Shown here: positions 51,507 to 60,679 of the stretch, piece by piece
How the letters are laid out: each line of letters begins with the position of its first letter
How positions within the stretch are numbered: position 1 is the stretch's first letter
Assembly (NCBI GenBank): GCA_963734685.1
Contig: CAVTIC010000001.1
Location: 558,001 to 622,000 of the forward strand
Reading direction: 5' to 3'
From: JAOUEA01 sp963734685
GTDB taxonomy: Bacteria; Actinomycetota; UBA4738; HRBIN12
Length of the DNA: 64,000 nt
Notes under the pieces: generated by a model
The model's database searches: none
Seen by the model: only the letters and a program-made list of their open reading frames with translations
Told to the model about the DNA's origin: nothing
Translations under genes and position numbers: made by a program

Positions 51507-51530
51507 GTGCGGCGAGTCGAATCGAGTCGA
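51507..51530. other. start of a gene-poor region (51507-52063)
   Basis: The 557 bases between the metallo-hydrolase and the methyltransferase hold no intact gene. On the minus strand lies the DUF4287 pseudogene (51531-51951). On the plus strand, ATG 51546 opens a frame MSSDWLFGVGGPGRVVITAN. One frame over, near 51615-51690, a membrane-helix-like stretch (IFLALTLALAAMTVWWVRRR) ends in TGA. The two parts may be a second broken gene, but the evidence is thin. Confidence 0.4.
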
Positions 51531-51951
51531 TCACGCGTCGGCACGATGTCGTCCGACTGGCTCTTCGGGGTCGGCGGGCCCGGGCGTGTCGTGATCACGG
51601 CGAACGGCGAACGGGCCCACGATCTTCTTGGCGCTGACGCTCGCGCTGGCGGCCATGACCGTCTGGTGGGTCCGTCGGCGCCTGGTTTGACGCCGCCCCG
51701 AGATCACCGTCTCACGTCGAGCCTTCCCGCCGTCCTCGGCGAGCGTCGCGGCCAGGAGCGCGTTCGCATGGCCGTGGCCCATGCCGTACTGGACTTCAGC
51801 CAGTCCACGAACTCCATGCGCTTCTCGAGGTCACTCGCGCGGATCATCGTCCACTATTCCGGGATCGGCCGGCCGTGCTTCTCTCGATCGACGGGAAGTG
51901 CGACGCGGGGCCCTTCACCTTCCCGCCGTCACCTACATCCTCGCTCGGCAT
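51531..51951 (-). pseudogene. DUF4287-family pseudogene (two frameshifts and a nonsense codon)
   Basis: Read from ATG 51951, the family start KVKGPASHFPSIE appears. It changes frame to KHGRPIPE, meets a TAG (complement of 51854-51856) where the family has Trp, and continues WTMIRASDLEKRMEFVDWLK. It changes frame again to the family signature YGMGHGHANALLAATLAEDG. The last frame runs on to 51531 instead of stopping after the usual AED. Three independent lesions make a sequencing artefact unlikely. DUF4287 proteins are small and uncharacterised. Confidence 0.75.
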
Positions 51952-52063
51952 CGAACACCACCTCTCGGTTCCTGCATCGGGCCACGCTACGCTTGCGACG
52001 ACCGGGGAGAGGGGTCATGGAGCGAGTCGGAAGGATCGGCGGGTCGACCTCGGTCGCTGTCGC

Positions 52064-52801
52064 ATGACCGGCACCGACGACTATTTCGACGAACGCGTGG
52101 CCGCGAGCTACGACGAGGATGCCGCGGACATGTTCGCGCCCGCGCGGCTCGGCCCGACGGTCGAGTTCCTGGCGGAGCTGGCGGGCGACGGCCGGGCGCT
52201 CGAGCTCGGCATCGGGACGGGACGCGTGGCGCTGCCGCTCGCCGAGCGTGGCGTGCCGGTGCACGGCGTCGAGCTGTCGCCGTCGATGGTCGAGCGGCTG
52301 CGCGCCAAACCCGGCGCCGAGGCGATCGGCGTGACGATCGGCGACTTCGCGACCACCCGGGTCGAGGGCTCCTTCTCCCTCGCCTACCTGATCTTCAACA
52401 CGATCATGAACCTCACGACACAGGACGCGCAGATCGCGTGCTTCCGCAACGTCGCGGCGCACCTCGAGCCCGGCGGTTGCTTCGTGATCGAGGTCATGGT
52501 CCCGGAGCTGCGGCGGCTGCCGCCGGGCGAGACCCACCACGTGTTCGCAGCGAGCGACGATCGTTGGGGCATCGACGAGTACGACGTCGCGACGCAGGGA
52601 CTCGTCTCTCACCACATCGAGGTCGCCGACGGTCGGCTCGAACGTGTCTCGATGCCGTTCCGTTTCGTCTGGCCTTCGGAGCTCGACCTGATGGCGCAGC
52701 TCGCGGGCATGCGACTGCGCGAGCGATGGAGCGGCTGGACGCGCGAGCCCTTCACGAACGAGAGCCGTCAGCACGTGTCTGTCTGGGAGCAACCTCGCTG
52801 A
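52064..52801 (+). CDS. class I SAM-dependent methyltransferase
   Basis: A 245-residue methyltransferase: DDYFDERVAASYDEDAADMF, the SAM-binding motif ALELGIGTGRVALPLAERG (residues about 45-63), the acidic strand end GVELS, and FNTIMNLTTQDAQIACFRNV in the post-I region. The methyl acceptor is unknown. ATG 52064 gives the family-like N-terminus; in-frame codons further upstream would add unrelated sequence. Confidence 0.88.
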   Translation: MTGTDDYFDERVAASYDEDAADMFAPARLGPTVEFLAELAGDGRALELGIGTGRVALPLAERGVPVHGVELSPSMVERLRAKPGAEAIGVTIGDFATTRVEGSFSLAYLIFNTIMNLTTQDAQIACFRNVAAHLEPGGCFVIEVMVPELRRLPPGETHHVFAASDDRWGIDEYDVATQGLVSHHIEVADGRLERVSMPFRFVWPSELDLMAQLAGMRLRERWSGWTREPFTNESRQHVSVWEQPR

Positions 52802-52915
52802 GCCTCTGACCGCGGTTCCGTGGAACTCAGCCGTCGTCGAGGCCGAGATCTCCCACCGACCTGGACGCGTCGTTCGACCTTTACCTCTCCACGCCAGCCG
52901 GTCACACTGCTTCGG

Positions 52916-54496
52916 ATGCGCGCCTCGTCATCAGGGCGGATCCTCGCTGCGGTGCTGTTCACCGACATGGTGGACTCGACCGCCGTAGCGGAGGAACTCG
53001 GTGACCGCCGCTGGAAGACGCTCACGAAACGTCACCACACCATCGTGCGACGCGAACTGAAACGGTTCGGTGGCCGCGAGATCGACACCGCCGGTGACGG
53101 GTTCTTCGCGACGTTCCGCGAACCGGCATCGGCGATCGCCTGCGCGTGCGCCGCCTCCGAAGCCGTTCGGGAGCTCGGCGTGGAGATCCGTGCGGGCGTG
53201 CATTTCGGCGAGTGCGAGCAGACGGGGAAGAAGCCCAGCGGCATCACCGTCGTGGTCGGTGCCCGCATCATGGCGCTCGGCGGCGGGGGCGACGTACTCG
53301 TCTCGGGCACGGTGGCGGAGCTCACGCGCGGCGCCGGCTACGGCATGGACGACCGCGGCACACACACGCTCAAGGGCGTCGGGGGTGAGTGGAAGATCTC
53401 CGCCATCGACGCCGTCGACGGTGAGCCTCGGCCAGGGCCGCTCGACCCGGCCGAAGCAGCAGCGCGCCGCGGAGCGATCGCACCCGAGGAGGAAGGCCGA
53501 CGACGGATCGGCACGCCGCTGCTGGTCGCCGGACTCGGCGTGTTGGCGCTCGCGGCAGCCGCGCTCGTGTTCGCCTTCTCGCGATCGTCGGAGGCAGCCG
53601 CGCCGAGACCCGACACGATCGCGCGGATCGACGCGGAGGGGCAGGGATTCGACGCCGTGGTGTCGATGGGGCCGCGGGCCTTCCCCGAGGACATCGCGGT
53701 GGGCGGAGGCAAGGTGTGGATCGCGAACGTCGGCAACCGCACGCTGATGCAGGTCGATCCGGAGGACGACAGCAGCCAGGTGTTCGGCACGCCGTCGGCG
53801 CCGACCGGTGTGGCGTTCACCGACGACCGGGTCTGGGTGACCTACGGGTTCAGCTCCGACCCGCGAAGAGGCGTGGACGTGCTAGATCCGGCCGATGCCG
53901 TCATGGGTCCCGCCCAGCTGTCCGTGCCGAACGGCAGTTATCCGATCGTCGCCGATGCCGATGCGCTCTGGATCGGCGATCCGCTGGGGTCGACCGTGGT
54001 GCGCTACGAACCCGCGTCGGGACGGAGCACGACCGTCGAGCTGCCGGATGGGTCTGGGCCTACGTCGCTCGGCGTCAGCGATGATTCGCTGTGGGTCGCG
54101 GCGGGCCGTCAGCCATCGGTGTTCCGGATCGACGCGACCGATCCCTCACAGCCGGCGGAGCGGTTCGGCACGGGCGGCGATCTTCCGACCGCGCTCTCGG
54201 TCGCCCCCGATGGCACGGTGTGGATCGTGGAACGAGAGGCGGACTGGGTCCTCGCCCTCTCCGAGTCGGGCGCGACCCGCGTGGACGTGGCGCTGGGCGG
54301 TCGATGCGACGCACCGAGCGCCGTCGAGGCGACCGACGTCGTCGTCTGGGTGGCGTGCTCGAACTCATCGAACGTCATCAGCCTCGATCCCGCCGACGGC
54401 TCGGTCGTCCGCTCACTCCCGGTCGAGGGCGATCCCGGGCCGATGGCGACCGACGCGAACGGTGCCGTCTGGGTCGCGATCCGAGGCGGCTCATGA
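52916..54496 (+). CDS. membrane class III nucleotidyl cyclase with extracellular beta-propeller
   Basis: A 526-residue protein: cyclase domain (residues 7-165), linker, one membrane helix (about 200-222), then an NHL/YVTN-type propeller outside (about 230-526) with repeats such as PEDIAVGGGKVWIANVGNRT and PTALSVAPDGTVWIVERE. Metal-binding D17 and D61 and the purine-contacting K153 are present, and Arg117 is kept. The transition-state Asn is not seen at its expected place (VVVGARIM). CACACT (52903-52908) seven bases before ATG 52916 suggests a leaderless start. It overlaps the lipoprotein gene by four bases. Confidence 0.85.
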   Translation: MRASSSGRILAAVLFTDMVDSTAVAEELGDRRWKTLTKRHHTIVRRELKRFGGREIDTAGDGFFATFREPASAIACACAASEAVRELGVEIRAGVHFGECEQTGKKPSGITVVVGARIMALGGGGDVLVSGTVAELTRGAGYGMDDRGTHTLKGVGGEWKISAIDAVDGEPRPGPLDPAEAAARRGAIAPEEEGRRRIGTPLLVAGLGVLALAAAALVFAFSRSSEAAAPRPDTIARIDAEGQGFDAVVSMGPRAFPEDIAVGGGKVWIANVGNRTLMQVDPEDDSSQVFGTPSAPTGVAFTDDRVWVTYGFSSDPRRGVDVLDPADAVMGPAQLSVPNGSYPIVADADALWIGDPLGSTVVRYEPASGRSTTVELPDGSGPTSLGVSDDSLWVAAGRQPSVFRIDATDPSQPAERFGTGGDLPTALSVAPDGTVWIVEREADWVLALSESGATRVDVALGGRCDAPSAVEATDVVVWVACSNSSNVISLDPADGSVVRSLPVEGDPGPMATDANGAVWVAIRGGS

Positions 54497-56364
54497 GTGA
54501 CGGACCTGTTCGCTCCACGCGACACAGGCTCGCGGCACGACCGTTGACCATCGTCGTGGTGTCGGCGGTGGTGTTGGCCGCCTGCGCCACGGGCGATCGC
54601 CACCTTCGCAGGCCGGCCGCGGCCGGGGACAGAGGGGGCACCCTCCGGGTGGCCATGGTGGACCCTGCCTACCAGGGGTTCGACCCGCAGGCCTCGTACA
54701 CCCAATCTCAGTACGAGCTGCTGCGCTGTTGCCTGGTGAGGACCCTCATGACCTACCGAGGGTTGCCGAACTTCGAGGGCACGCTACCGGTGCCCGACCT
54801 GGCGACCGGTCATCCCTCGATGTCGACCGACGGCACGACCTGGACGTTCCACCTGCGGCGTGGGATCCGCTACGCACCACCCATGCAGGACGTGGAAGTG
54901 ACGGCCGGAGACATCGTGCGAGCGCTCCTGAGAGCCGGAACCGACGACCCCGGTGGCGGGCCCGGAGCCCAGTACCTGGGCTCTATCGAAGGGTTCTCTG
55001 AGTACGCCCGAGGAGACGCCGAGACGATCGCCGGCGTTTCGACGCCCGACGATCACACCCTGCAGATCCGCCAGACCAGCTCCGATCGCTCGATCGAGCA
55101 CCTGTTCGCGATGCCGTTCACGTCGCCGATCCCGCCCTTGCCCGGCGATCCCGACGCCGTCCTCGGCGTGGCGACCGGTCATCCCTTCGCGGGCACGCTC
55201 AAGGGCGGACCACCGCAAGCAGATGGGTACGGTCCCTTCCTCGTGTCGACCGGCCCCTACATGGTGGAGGGAGCCGAGGATCTCGACCTGACCGTCCCGC
55301 CGCAGGAACAGACGCCGACGTCCGGCTTCTCGCCCGGGTGGTGGTTCGACGACCCCGGGTCGCTCGTCTTGGTGCGCAACCCGTCATGGGACGCCGCGAC
55401 CGATCCCAGCAGGCTGGCACTCCCGGACCGCATCGAGGTCTCGATCGCGCCGCTGGACAACCCCTATCCGATGCTCGCCGCCGGCGAGTCAGATCTGGTG
55501 ATGGGCGAGAGTCCGCCCCCGGCGGTCCTTCGCGAGTACGAGACGTCGCCCGAGTTCCAGGATCGCGTCGCCGTGGTGGCGGGCAACTTCAGCCGTTTCC
55601 TGGTACTGAACGTGGCGCAGCCGCCGTTCGACGATGTCCACGTGCGCCGCGCGACAGCACTCGCCATCGACAGGGCCTCGCTGGTGACGACGGACACCGA
55701 ATCGCTCACCTCGCACCTGATCCCCGATCCGCTGGTGGGAGGGCTACTGTCGTCCTGGACAGCCTCCCCGTCGGTGGCCGATGGGGGTGACGAGGCGGCG
55801 GCGCAGGCCGAGATGGACCTCTCGTCGTACGGGGCCGATGGCGCCTGTTCCGGTTCCGACTGTCGCGTGATCGTTCGACTGCCGATCGAGGACGCGGACG
55901 TCGCGAAGGCCACGATCCTTCGAGGGCTGCGATCGATCGGCATCGAGCCCCTCTTCCGCGACGTCGACTGTTCGGACCCGCGCGCCCACGTGGCGCTCTG
56001 CGCGACCGGGTGGTTCACCGACTTCCCTGGCGCCGGCAACATGATCGTGCCGTTCCTGCACACCGAGGAAGGCTTCGCCCCATCGCACCTGGGCACGAGT
56101 CCGCAGCAGCTGGCAGGGTGGGGCTATCCCAGGCAGCGCGTTCCGAGCGTCGAGGTCGACTACGATCGCTGCGCCACACAGGCGGGCGTCGAGGCTGCGA
56201 TGTGCTGGGCTCGCGTCGACCAGCTGCTCACGAGTGAGATCGTCGCCCTGATCCCGATCTCCACCGCCGAGGTCGTGCGTGTTCACAGTGGCGACATCAC
56301 CGGATACGTCATCGATCAGGCTTTCGGTGAGCCGGCGCTCGAGCGGATCTCAGTCACGAGGTGA
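54493..56364 (+). CDS. orphan ABC-type solute-binding lipoprotein (SBP_bac_5)
   Basis: A 623-residue lipoprotein with lipobox VLAAC (Cys31) and a family 5 peptide/nickel-type binding domain: GGTLRVAMVDPAYQGFDPQA, TFHLRRGIRYAPP, and RFLVLNVAQPPFDDVHVRRA as the hinge segment. No permease or ATPase gene is nearby, so uptake as such is doubtful. The ATGA overlap with the cyclase/propeller gene suggests that it presents a ligand to that sensor. This is inference. The ligand is unknown. Confidence 0.87.
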   Translation: MSDGPVRSTRHRLAARPLTIVVVSAVVLAACATGDRHLRRPAAAGDRGGTLRVAMVDPAYQGFDPQASYTQSQYELLRCCLVRTLMTYRGLPNFEGTLPVPDLATGHPSMSTDGTTWTFHLRRGIRYAPPMQDVEVTAGDIVRALLRAGTDDPGGGPGAQYLGSIEGFSEYARGDAETIAGVSTPDDHTLQIRQTSSDRSIEHLFAMPFTSPIPPLPGDPDAVLGVATGHPFAGTLKGGPPQADGYGPFLVSTGPYMVEGAEDLDLTVPPQEQTPTSGFSPGWWFDDPGSLVLVRNPSWDAATDPSRLALPDRIEVSIAPLDNPYPMLAAGESDLVMGESPPPAVLREYETSPEFQDRVAVVAGNFSRFLVLNVAQPPFDDVHVRRATALAIDRASLVTTDTESLTSHLIPDPLVGGLLSSWTASPSVADGGDEAAAQAEMDLSSYGADGACSGSDCRVIVRLPIEDADVAKATILRGLRSIGIEPLFRDVDCSDPRAHVALCATGWFTDFPGAGNMIVPFLHTEEGFAPSHLGTSPQQLAGWGYPRQRVPSVEVDYDRCATQAGVEAAMCWARVDQLLTSEIVALIPISTAEVVRVHSGDITGYVIDQAFGEPALERISVTR

Positions 56365-56533
56365 CTTCATCCGGCGTGACGGGTCACGTTCGAGGTCGTC
56401 CGAAGGGAACCGCAGAGACGCTGTTTGGAAGGCATGCTCCTGCAGCGTCTGACCGGCCGCCTCCGCCCGTGGCGGTACCGCTATCCTCCAGACGATCGTC
56501 GACCCGGTGTTGCGGGGAACGAGGAGGGAAACG

Positions 56534-57181
56534 ATGAGGAAGAAGGGATCGGGCACCGTGACGTCGTCACCTGTCACGGTCACGCCGTTCACTGCGCTCG
56601 AGGTCTCGGACCGGTTCACCCTGCGTGTCGCGATCGGGTCACCCGAGGCGGTGACGCTGCGCATCGACGACAACCTGCTCGATGCCGTCCACGTGGGCGC
56701 GCGCGACGGCACGCTGCGCGTTGGGGTCCGGTCGCGGACGGAGGTGGTCCACGCGACGCTCGAGGCCGAGGTCACCGTGCCGAAGCTCGAACGCCTGATG
56801 GCATCCGGGGCCTCGGTGGTCCGGGTCGACGGCAGCGTCGCGGCCGAACGCGTCGAGCTCACGCTCTCCGGTTCCAGCGAGATCACCGCGAGCCTCGACG
56901 TCGAACGGGGTCGCCTCCAGCTCTCGGGAACGTCGTCGGCGAGCCTCTCGGGCACCGCAGGGACGTTCGAGGCCACCGTGAGCGGTGCGAGCCATCTGTA
57001 TGCCGATGAGCTCTCGATCGGCGATCTCACGATCGACGTGTCGGGAGCATCGACCGGTGCCGTCGCCGTGACCGGCAGGTTCTCCGCGAGCGCGTCGGGG
57101 GCGTCGATGGTGCGCTACGGGGGATCTCCAGACATCGAGCGCTCCTCGACGTCGGGTGCATCCAGCATCCGGCCGATGTGA
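56534..57181 (+). CDS. DUF2807 (GIN-domain) beta-helix protein
   Basis: A 215-residue protein with the DUF2807 head-domain pattern: GSGTVTSSPVTVTPFTALEV, a DNLLDAVHVGARDGTLRVGV segment and Ser/Gly repeats SGSSEIT, SGTSSAS, SGASHLY. No signal peptide is visible, unusual for a family that is mostly secreted. GAGGAGGG five bases before ATG 56534 decides the start. The function is unknown. Confidence 0.85.
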   Translation: MRKKGSGTVTSSPVTVTPFTALEVSDRFTLRVAIGSPEAVTLRIDDNLLDAVHVGARDGTLRVGVRSRTEVVHATLEAEVTVPKLERLMASGASVVRVDGSVAAERVELTLSGSSEITASLDVERGRLQLSGTSSASLSGTAGTFEATVSGASHLYADELSIGDLTIDVSGASTGAVAVTGRFSASASGASMVRYGGSPDIERSSTSGASSIRPM

Positions 57182-57211
57182 CGAGGCTTTCAGCGGTATC
57201 GTCACCGAGGC

Positions 57212-57670
57212 ATGCAGGACGAACGCGATTACATCGGTTCGAACACACGTGAGCGAGAGCGCCTCAGAGCCCTGGTCGAACGCCTGAGCGAGGACGAGCT
57301 GCTCGCTCCCGTGAACGAGTACTGGACGGTTGCAGGCGTGTTCGGCCACATCGCGTTCTGGGACGCCCGGATCCTGACGCTCGCCGACAAGCTGGAGCGT
57401 GGCCTGCCGTTCTCGCCCTCCGACGCCGAACCCGAGGACGTGGACTGGATCAACGACGCCTCGCGCCCGCTGATCCACGCGATCACGCCACTCGAGGCCG
57501 CTCGGCTGGCGCTCAGCATCGCCGAGGAGACCGACGCTCGCGTGGCGACCCTGCCGGTCGATCGCCTGTGGCCGCGCGACCCGGACAGTCCGCTCTACGC
57601 CCTGCGCGCGTCGCACAGGGGGGAGCACCTCGACGACGTCGAGGCGGCGCTCCGAGCTCGGGAGAAGTGA
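57212..57670 (+). CDS. DinB-like protein
   Basis: A 152-residue four-helix-bundle protein: RERERLRALVERLSEDELLA, then VAGVFGHIAFWDARIL and a C-terminal HRGEHLDDVEAAL, giving three candidate metal-binding histidines. TATCGT (57197-57202) lies nine bases before the ATG. It is followed seven bases later by a VOC gene, so the two are probably co-transcribed. Confidence 0.83.
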   Translation: MQDERDYIGSNTRERERLRALVERLSEDELLAPVNEYWTVAGVFGHIAFWDARILTLADKLERGLPFSPSDAEPEDVDWINDASRPLIHAITPLEAARLALSIAEETDARVATLPVDRLWPRDPDSPLYALRASHRGEHLDDVEAALRAREK

Positions 57671-57677
57671 GGACGAG

Positions 57678-58112
57678 ATGGATTGGACACTCGAAGTCGT
57701 CCTGCTGCCGGTGAGCGACATCGACCGGGCGATCGAGTTCTACCGCGACAAGGTCGGCTTCCACCTCGACCACGACACCAGGAACGAACACATGCACGTC
57801 GCCCAGCTCACCCCGAACGGTTCCGGATGCTCGATCGTGGTCGGCGACCTGCCCGCGCACCGCGAGATGGAGCCGGGCTCGATGAGAGGCCTGCAGCTCT
57901 GCGTCGCGGACGCCAAGGCCGCCCGCGAGGAGCTCCTCGAACGCGGCGTCGATGCCGGTGAGATCACGGTCTTCGATGAGCGCGACGGCGGCACCTTCTT
58001 CGGCTTCGCCGACCCCGACGGCAACACGTGGGGAGTGCAGGAGCTGCGCGTTCGAGCCGAGCAGCCCCTGATCCCGCACGAGGCGCGCGGGCGATCCGGC
58101 GACGCCGGCTGA
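57678..58112 (+). CDS. VOC-family (glyoxalase-like) protein
   Basis: A 144-residue protein with paired beta-alpha-beta-beta-beta modules: VVLLPVSDIDRAIEFYRDKV at the start and FFGFADPDGNTWGVQEL near the end, supplying the typical metal-binding Glu. Reaction unknown; relatives include glyoxalase, dioxygenases and resistance proteins. A GAGG-type ribosome binding site (GTGAGGACG) precedes the ATG. It is convergent with the DHFR-like gene, four bases away. Confidence 0.88.
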   Translation: MDWTLEVVLLPVSDIDRAIEFYRDKVGFHLDHDTRNEHMHVAQLTPNGSGCSIVVGDLPAHREMEPGSMRGLQLCVADAKAAREELLERGVDAGEITVFDERDGGTFFGFADPDGNTWGVQELRVRAEQPLIPHEARGRSGDAG

Positions 58113-58115
58113 TCC

Positions 58116-58694
58116 TCAGCCCCGCGCTCGCCCCACCCGGTAGGTGGCGGAGACGAACTGCCCCTGGCGTTCGACGCTCACCAGAGTCAGGTCCGAGGGA
58201 AGCAGACGCCGGGGCAGCAGCGGTGCGCCGGCGCCGAGCGTCACCGGGGCGATGCTGAGCTGGATCTCGTCGAGGAGTCCCTCGTCGGCGAACTGGCCGA
58301 CGAGGTCGCCGCCTCCGACGAGCCAGACGTTCCTGCCCTCGGCGGCCTCGACCATCGCCTGGTGGATCGGACCCACCTCGCCATGCACGAACCGCAGATC
58401 GGCCCCCGGGATCGCCGGGAGCTCCCGGTGCGAGAACACCCAGCACGGGGTGTCGCCGTAGTACCCGTGCCACTTCTCGGGATGCTCGAGCAGCTGGTCG
58501 TGCTCGAGCACCCACCTGTATGTCGTCGATCCCATCGCCATCGCACCGACGTCGCTGAAGAAGCGAGCGAACCGGACCTCGTGTCCCTCGTCGTCATCGC
58601 CGGCGGGCACCTGGAAGAGCCAGTCGAGCGAGTCGTGCTCGTCAGCGATGAACCCGTCGATGCTGGTCGCGGTGTAGAAGAGCGTGGCGCCCAT
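58116..58694 (-). CDS. dihydrofolate-reductase/RibD_C-fold protein
   Basis: A 192-residue protein of the RibD C-terminal/DHFR fold: YTATSIDGFIADEHDSLDWL at the N-terminus, MGSTTYRWVLEHD and NVWLVGGGDLVGQFADEGLL for NADPH binding, ending with the strand FVSATYRVG. Such stand-alone members are putative reductases of unknown substrate. A second, more distant member lies at 60065-60622. Confidence 0.88.
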   Translation of the reverse strand: MGATLFYTATSIDGFIADEHDSLDWLFQVPAGDDDEGHEVRFARFFSDVGAMAMGSTTYRWVLEHDQLLEHPEKWHGYYGDTPCWVFSHRELPAIPGADLRFVHGEVGPIHQAMVEAAEGRNVWLVGGGDLVGQFADEGLLDEIQLSIAPVTLGAGAPLLPRRLLPSDLTLVSVERQGQFVSATYRVGRARG

Positions 58695-58834
58695 CGCTCA
58701 AGCCTGGCACACGGATGCGTGAACGAACCGGTCCGTTGTACGGTCGTGCCGCGGGAAGCCGGACACCCTCGAGGCAAGATCGTCATCACCGTCTCGCCTT
58801 GACCCACGAAGAGCGCAGCCGCTAGGTTCGCGCG

Positions 58835-59983
58835 ATGACTTCCCGCGAACGCTTCCTCGTCGTGCTGGTCACGATGCTCGCGGCACTCGCGACGGCATCG
58901 GCGGCGGTGGCGTCACCGGGTCGTCGCGGTGCAGACCACCGCCTGCAAGCGGGCATCGACGCGCTGGTTGCACGCGACGACGGTCCGCCCGGGGCGATCG
59001 CGCTCGTCCAGCGGGGCGACCGCCTGGAGATCTTCCGGAGCGGCGTGGCGAACCTCGAGACCGGTGCGCCGATGCGGGCGTGGATGCACATGCGCATCGC
59101 GAGCACTGCGAAGGCTTACAGCGGCGGCGTCGCGCTCTCGTTGGTCGACCAAGGCGTGATGTTCCTCGATGACACGGTCGGCGACCTCCTGCCGTGGACG
59201 AACCCCGACTGGCATGCGGTCACCCTCGCGCAGGCGCTTCACCACACCAGCGGCATCCCGGACTTCACGGGGTCGGATGCCTTCATCGACGCGGTCGTCG
59301 CGAGCCCCGACGTCGCCCCTCACCCACGCGAGCTGCTGAGCTACGTGGCCGGCGACGACCTGAACTTCGACCCCGGCACCGCGTACGAGTACTCCAACTC
59401 CGACAACATCGTCGTGGCGCTCATGGCGAAGGCCGCGACCGGCATGCGCTACGAGCGCTTGCTGCATGAACTCGTGTCGAACCCTCTTGGCCTGCCTCAC
59501 ACCAGCCTCCCTCGCGGTGTCGACATGCCGGCGCCCTACACGCACGGGTATCAGGCCGACGGCGATCAGCTCGAGGATGTAACCGGGTTCCTCGCCGGCG
59601 GATGGGCGTGGGCCTCGGGCGGCATCGTCTCGACGCCACTCGACCAGAACCGGTTCATCCGTGGCTACGTGGGAAGCCGCCTGTTCGCCGAGGCCACCCA
59701 GACGGAGCAGTTCGACTTCGTGGAGGGAGGATCCGAGCCGACGGGACCCGGTGACAACGCCGCCGGGCTCGCGATCTTCCGCTACCGCACGCCCTGCGGC
59801 GTCGTGTTCGGCCACACGGGCAACACGTTCGGGTTCACGCAGTTCTTCGCAGCCTCGCGCTCCGGTCGTCGCTCGGCGGTCGTCTCGGTGAACCGGCAGA
59901 TCACGCAGAACTCGCAGCCGGCCGAGCAGTTCACGGCCCTGCGCAAGGTGTTCCAGCAGGCCGTCTGCTCCGCGCTCGCCTGA
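58835..59983 (+). CDS. secreted beta-lactamase-family serine hydrolase
   Basis: A 382-residue exported protein (signal peptide to about residue 26, ASAAVASPG) of the class C beta-lactamase/DD-peptidase group. Catalytic motifs are SxxK at S90-TA-K93 (RIASTAKAYSG), YSN at 186-188, and HTG in FGHTGNTFGFTQ. It may be a DD-peptidase or an esterase. TAGGTT (58823-58828) lies six bases before the ATG, a textbook leaderless start. Confidence 0.92.
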   Translation: MTSRERFLVVLVTMLAALATASAAVASPGRRGADHRLQAGIDALVARDDGPPGAIALVQRGDRLEIFRSGVANLETGAPMRAWMHMRIASTAKAYSGGVALSLVDQGVMFLDDTVGDLLPWTNPDWHAVTLAQALHHTSGIPDFTGSDAFIDAVVASPDVAPHPRELLSYVAGDDLNFDPGTAYEYSNSDNIVVALMAKAATGMRYERLLHELVSNPLGLPHTSLPRGVDMPAPYTHGYQADGDQLEDVTGFLAGGWAWASGGIVSTPLDQNRFIRGYVGSRLFAEATQTEQFDFVEGGSEPTGPGDNAAGLAIFRYRTPCGVVFGHTGNTFGFTQFFAASRSGRRSAVVSVNRQITQNSQPAEQFTALRKVFQQAVCSALA

Positions 59984-60064
59984 CCGCCGCGTAGACGAAC
60001 CGACTCAGGAGCAGATCGACCGGAGGTTGAAGGGTGCCTCCGAAAGCGTGAAGGTGGACCCACC

Positions 60065-60622
60065 ATGGCCACGCTGATCTACTCGTCGATCACGTCGCTC
60101 GACAGCTACGTCGCGGACGAAGACGGCAACTTCGACTGGGGTGTACCGGACGAGCAGGTGCACACCTTCTTCAACGACCTCGAGCGGCCTGTCGGCACCT
60201 ACCTGTACGGGCGCCGGATGTACGAGGTGATGGTCGCCTGGGAGACCATCGACCTCGCCGACGAACCCCCTTTCGTGCGGGATTTCGCGGAGATCTGGCG
60301 GTCGACCGACAAGATCGTGTACTCCAGGAGCATGGAGGCCGTATCCAGCACGAACACCCGGATCGAGCGGGACTTCGACGCCGACGCGGTCCGGCACATG
60401 AAGGCGTCGGCCGAGCGTGACCTGAGCGTGGGCGGCCCCGAGCTCGCCGCCCAGGCGTTCGAGGCCGGGTTGGTCGACGAGTGCCACCTGTTCGTCGCGC
60501 CCGTCGTGGTCGGGGGCGGCACACGGGCTCTGCCCGACGGCGTGCCCTTGAGGCTCGAACTGCTCGACGAGCGCCGGTTCGGCAACGGCATGGTGCACCT
60601 CCACTATCGCCTCAGCCCCTGA
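60065..60622 (+). CDS. dihydrofolate-reductase/RibD_C-fold protein
   Basis: A 185-residue protein: YSSITSLDSYVADEDGNFDW, YGRRMYEVMVAWE, then LSVGGPELAAQAFEAGLVDE for cofactor binding and a conserved PVVVGGGTRALPDG. It is a stand-alone RibD_C-type putative reductase. GAAGGTGG about seven bases before the ATG is the likely ribosome binding site. The substrate is unknown. Confidence 0.9.
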   Translation: MATLIYSSITSLDSYVADEDGNFDWGVPDEQVHTFFNDLERPVGTYLYGRRMYEVMVAWETIDLADEPPFVRDFAEIWRSTDKIVYSRSMEAVSSTNTRIERDFDADAVRHMKASAERDLSVGGPELAAQAFEAGLVDECHLFVAPVVVGGGTRALPDGVPLRLELLDERRFGNGMVHLHYRLSP

Positions 60623-60679
60623 GCAGACGACGACGTGGATGAGCCCGACACATACGCGTGCTCGTGACCGGCAGCCGCG

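Noticed and set aside
51546..51692. Possible small membrane-protein gene starting at ATG 51546
   Set aside because: The helix-like end is in a different frame from the start and no family supports joining them. It overlaps the DUF4287 pseudogene on the other strand. Mentioned only in the region note.
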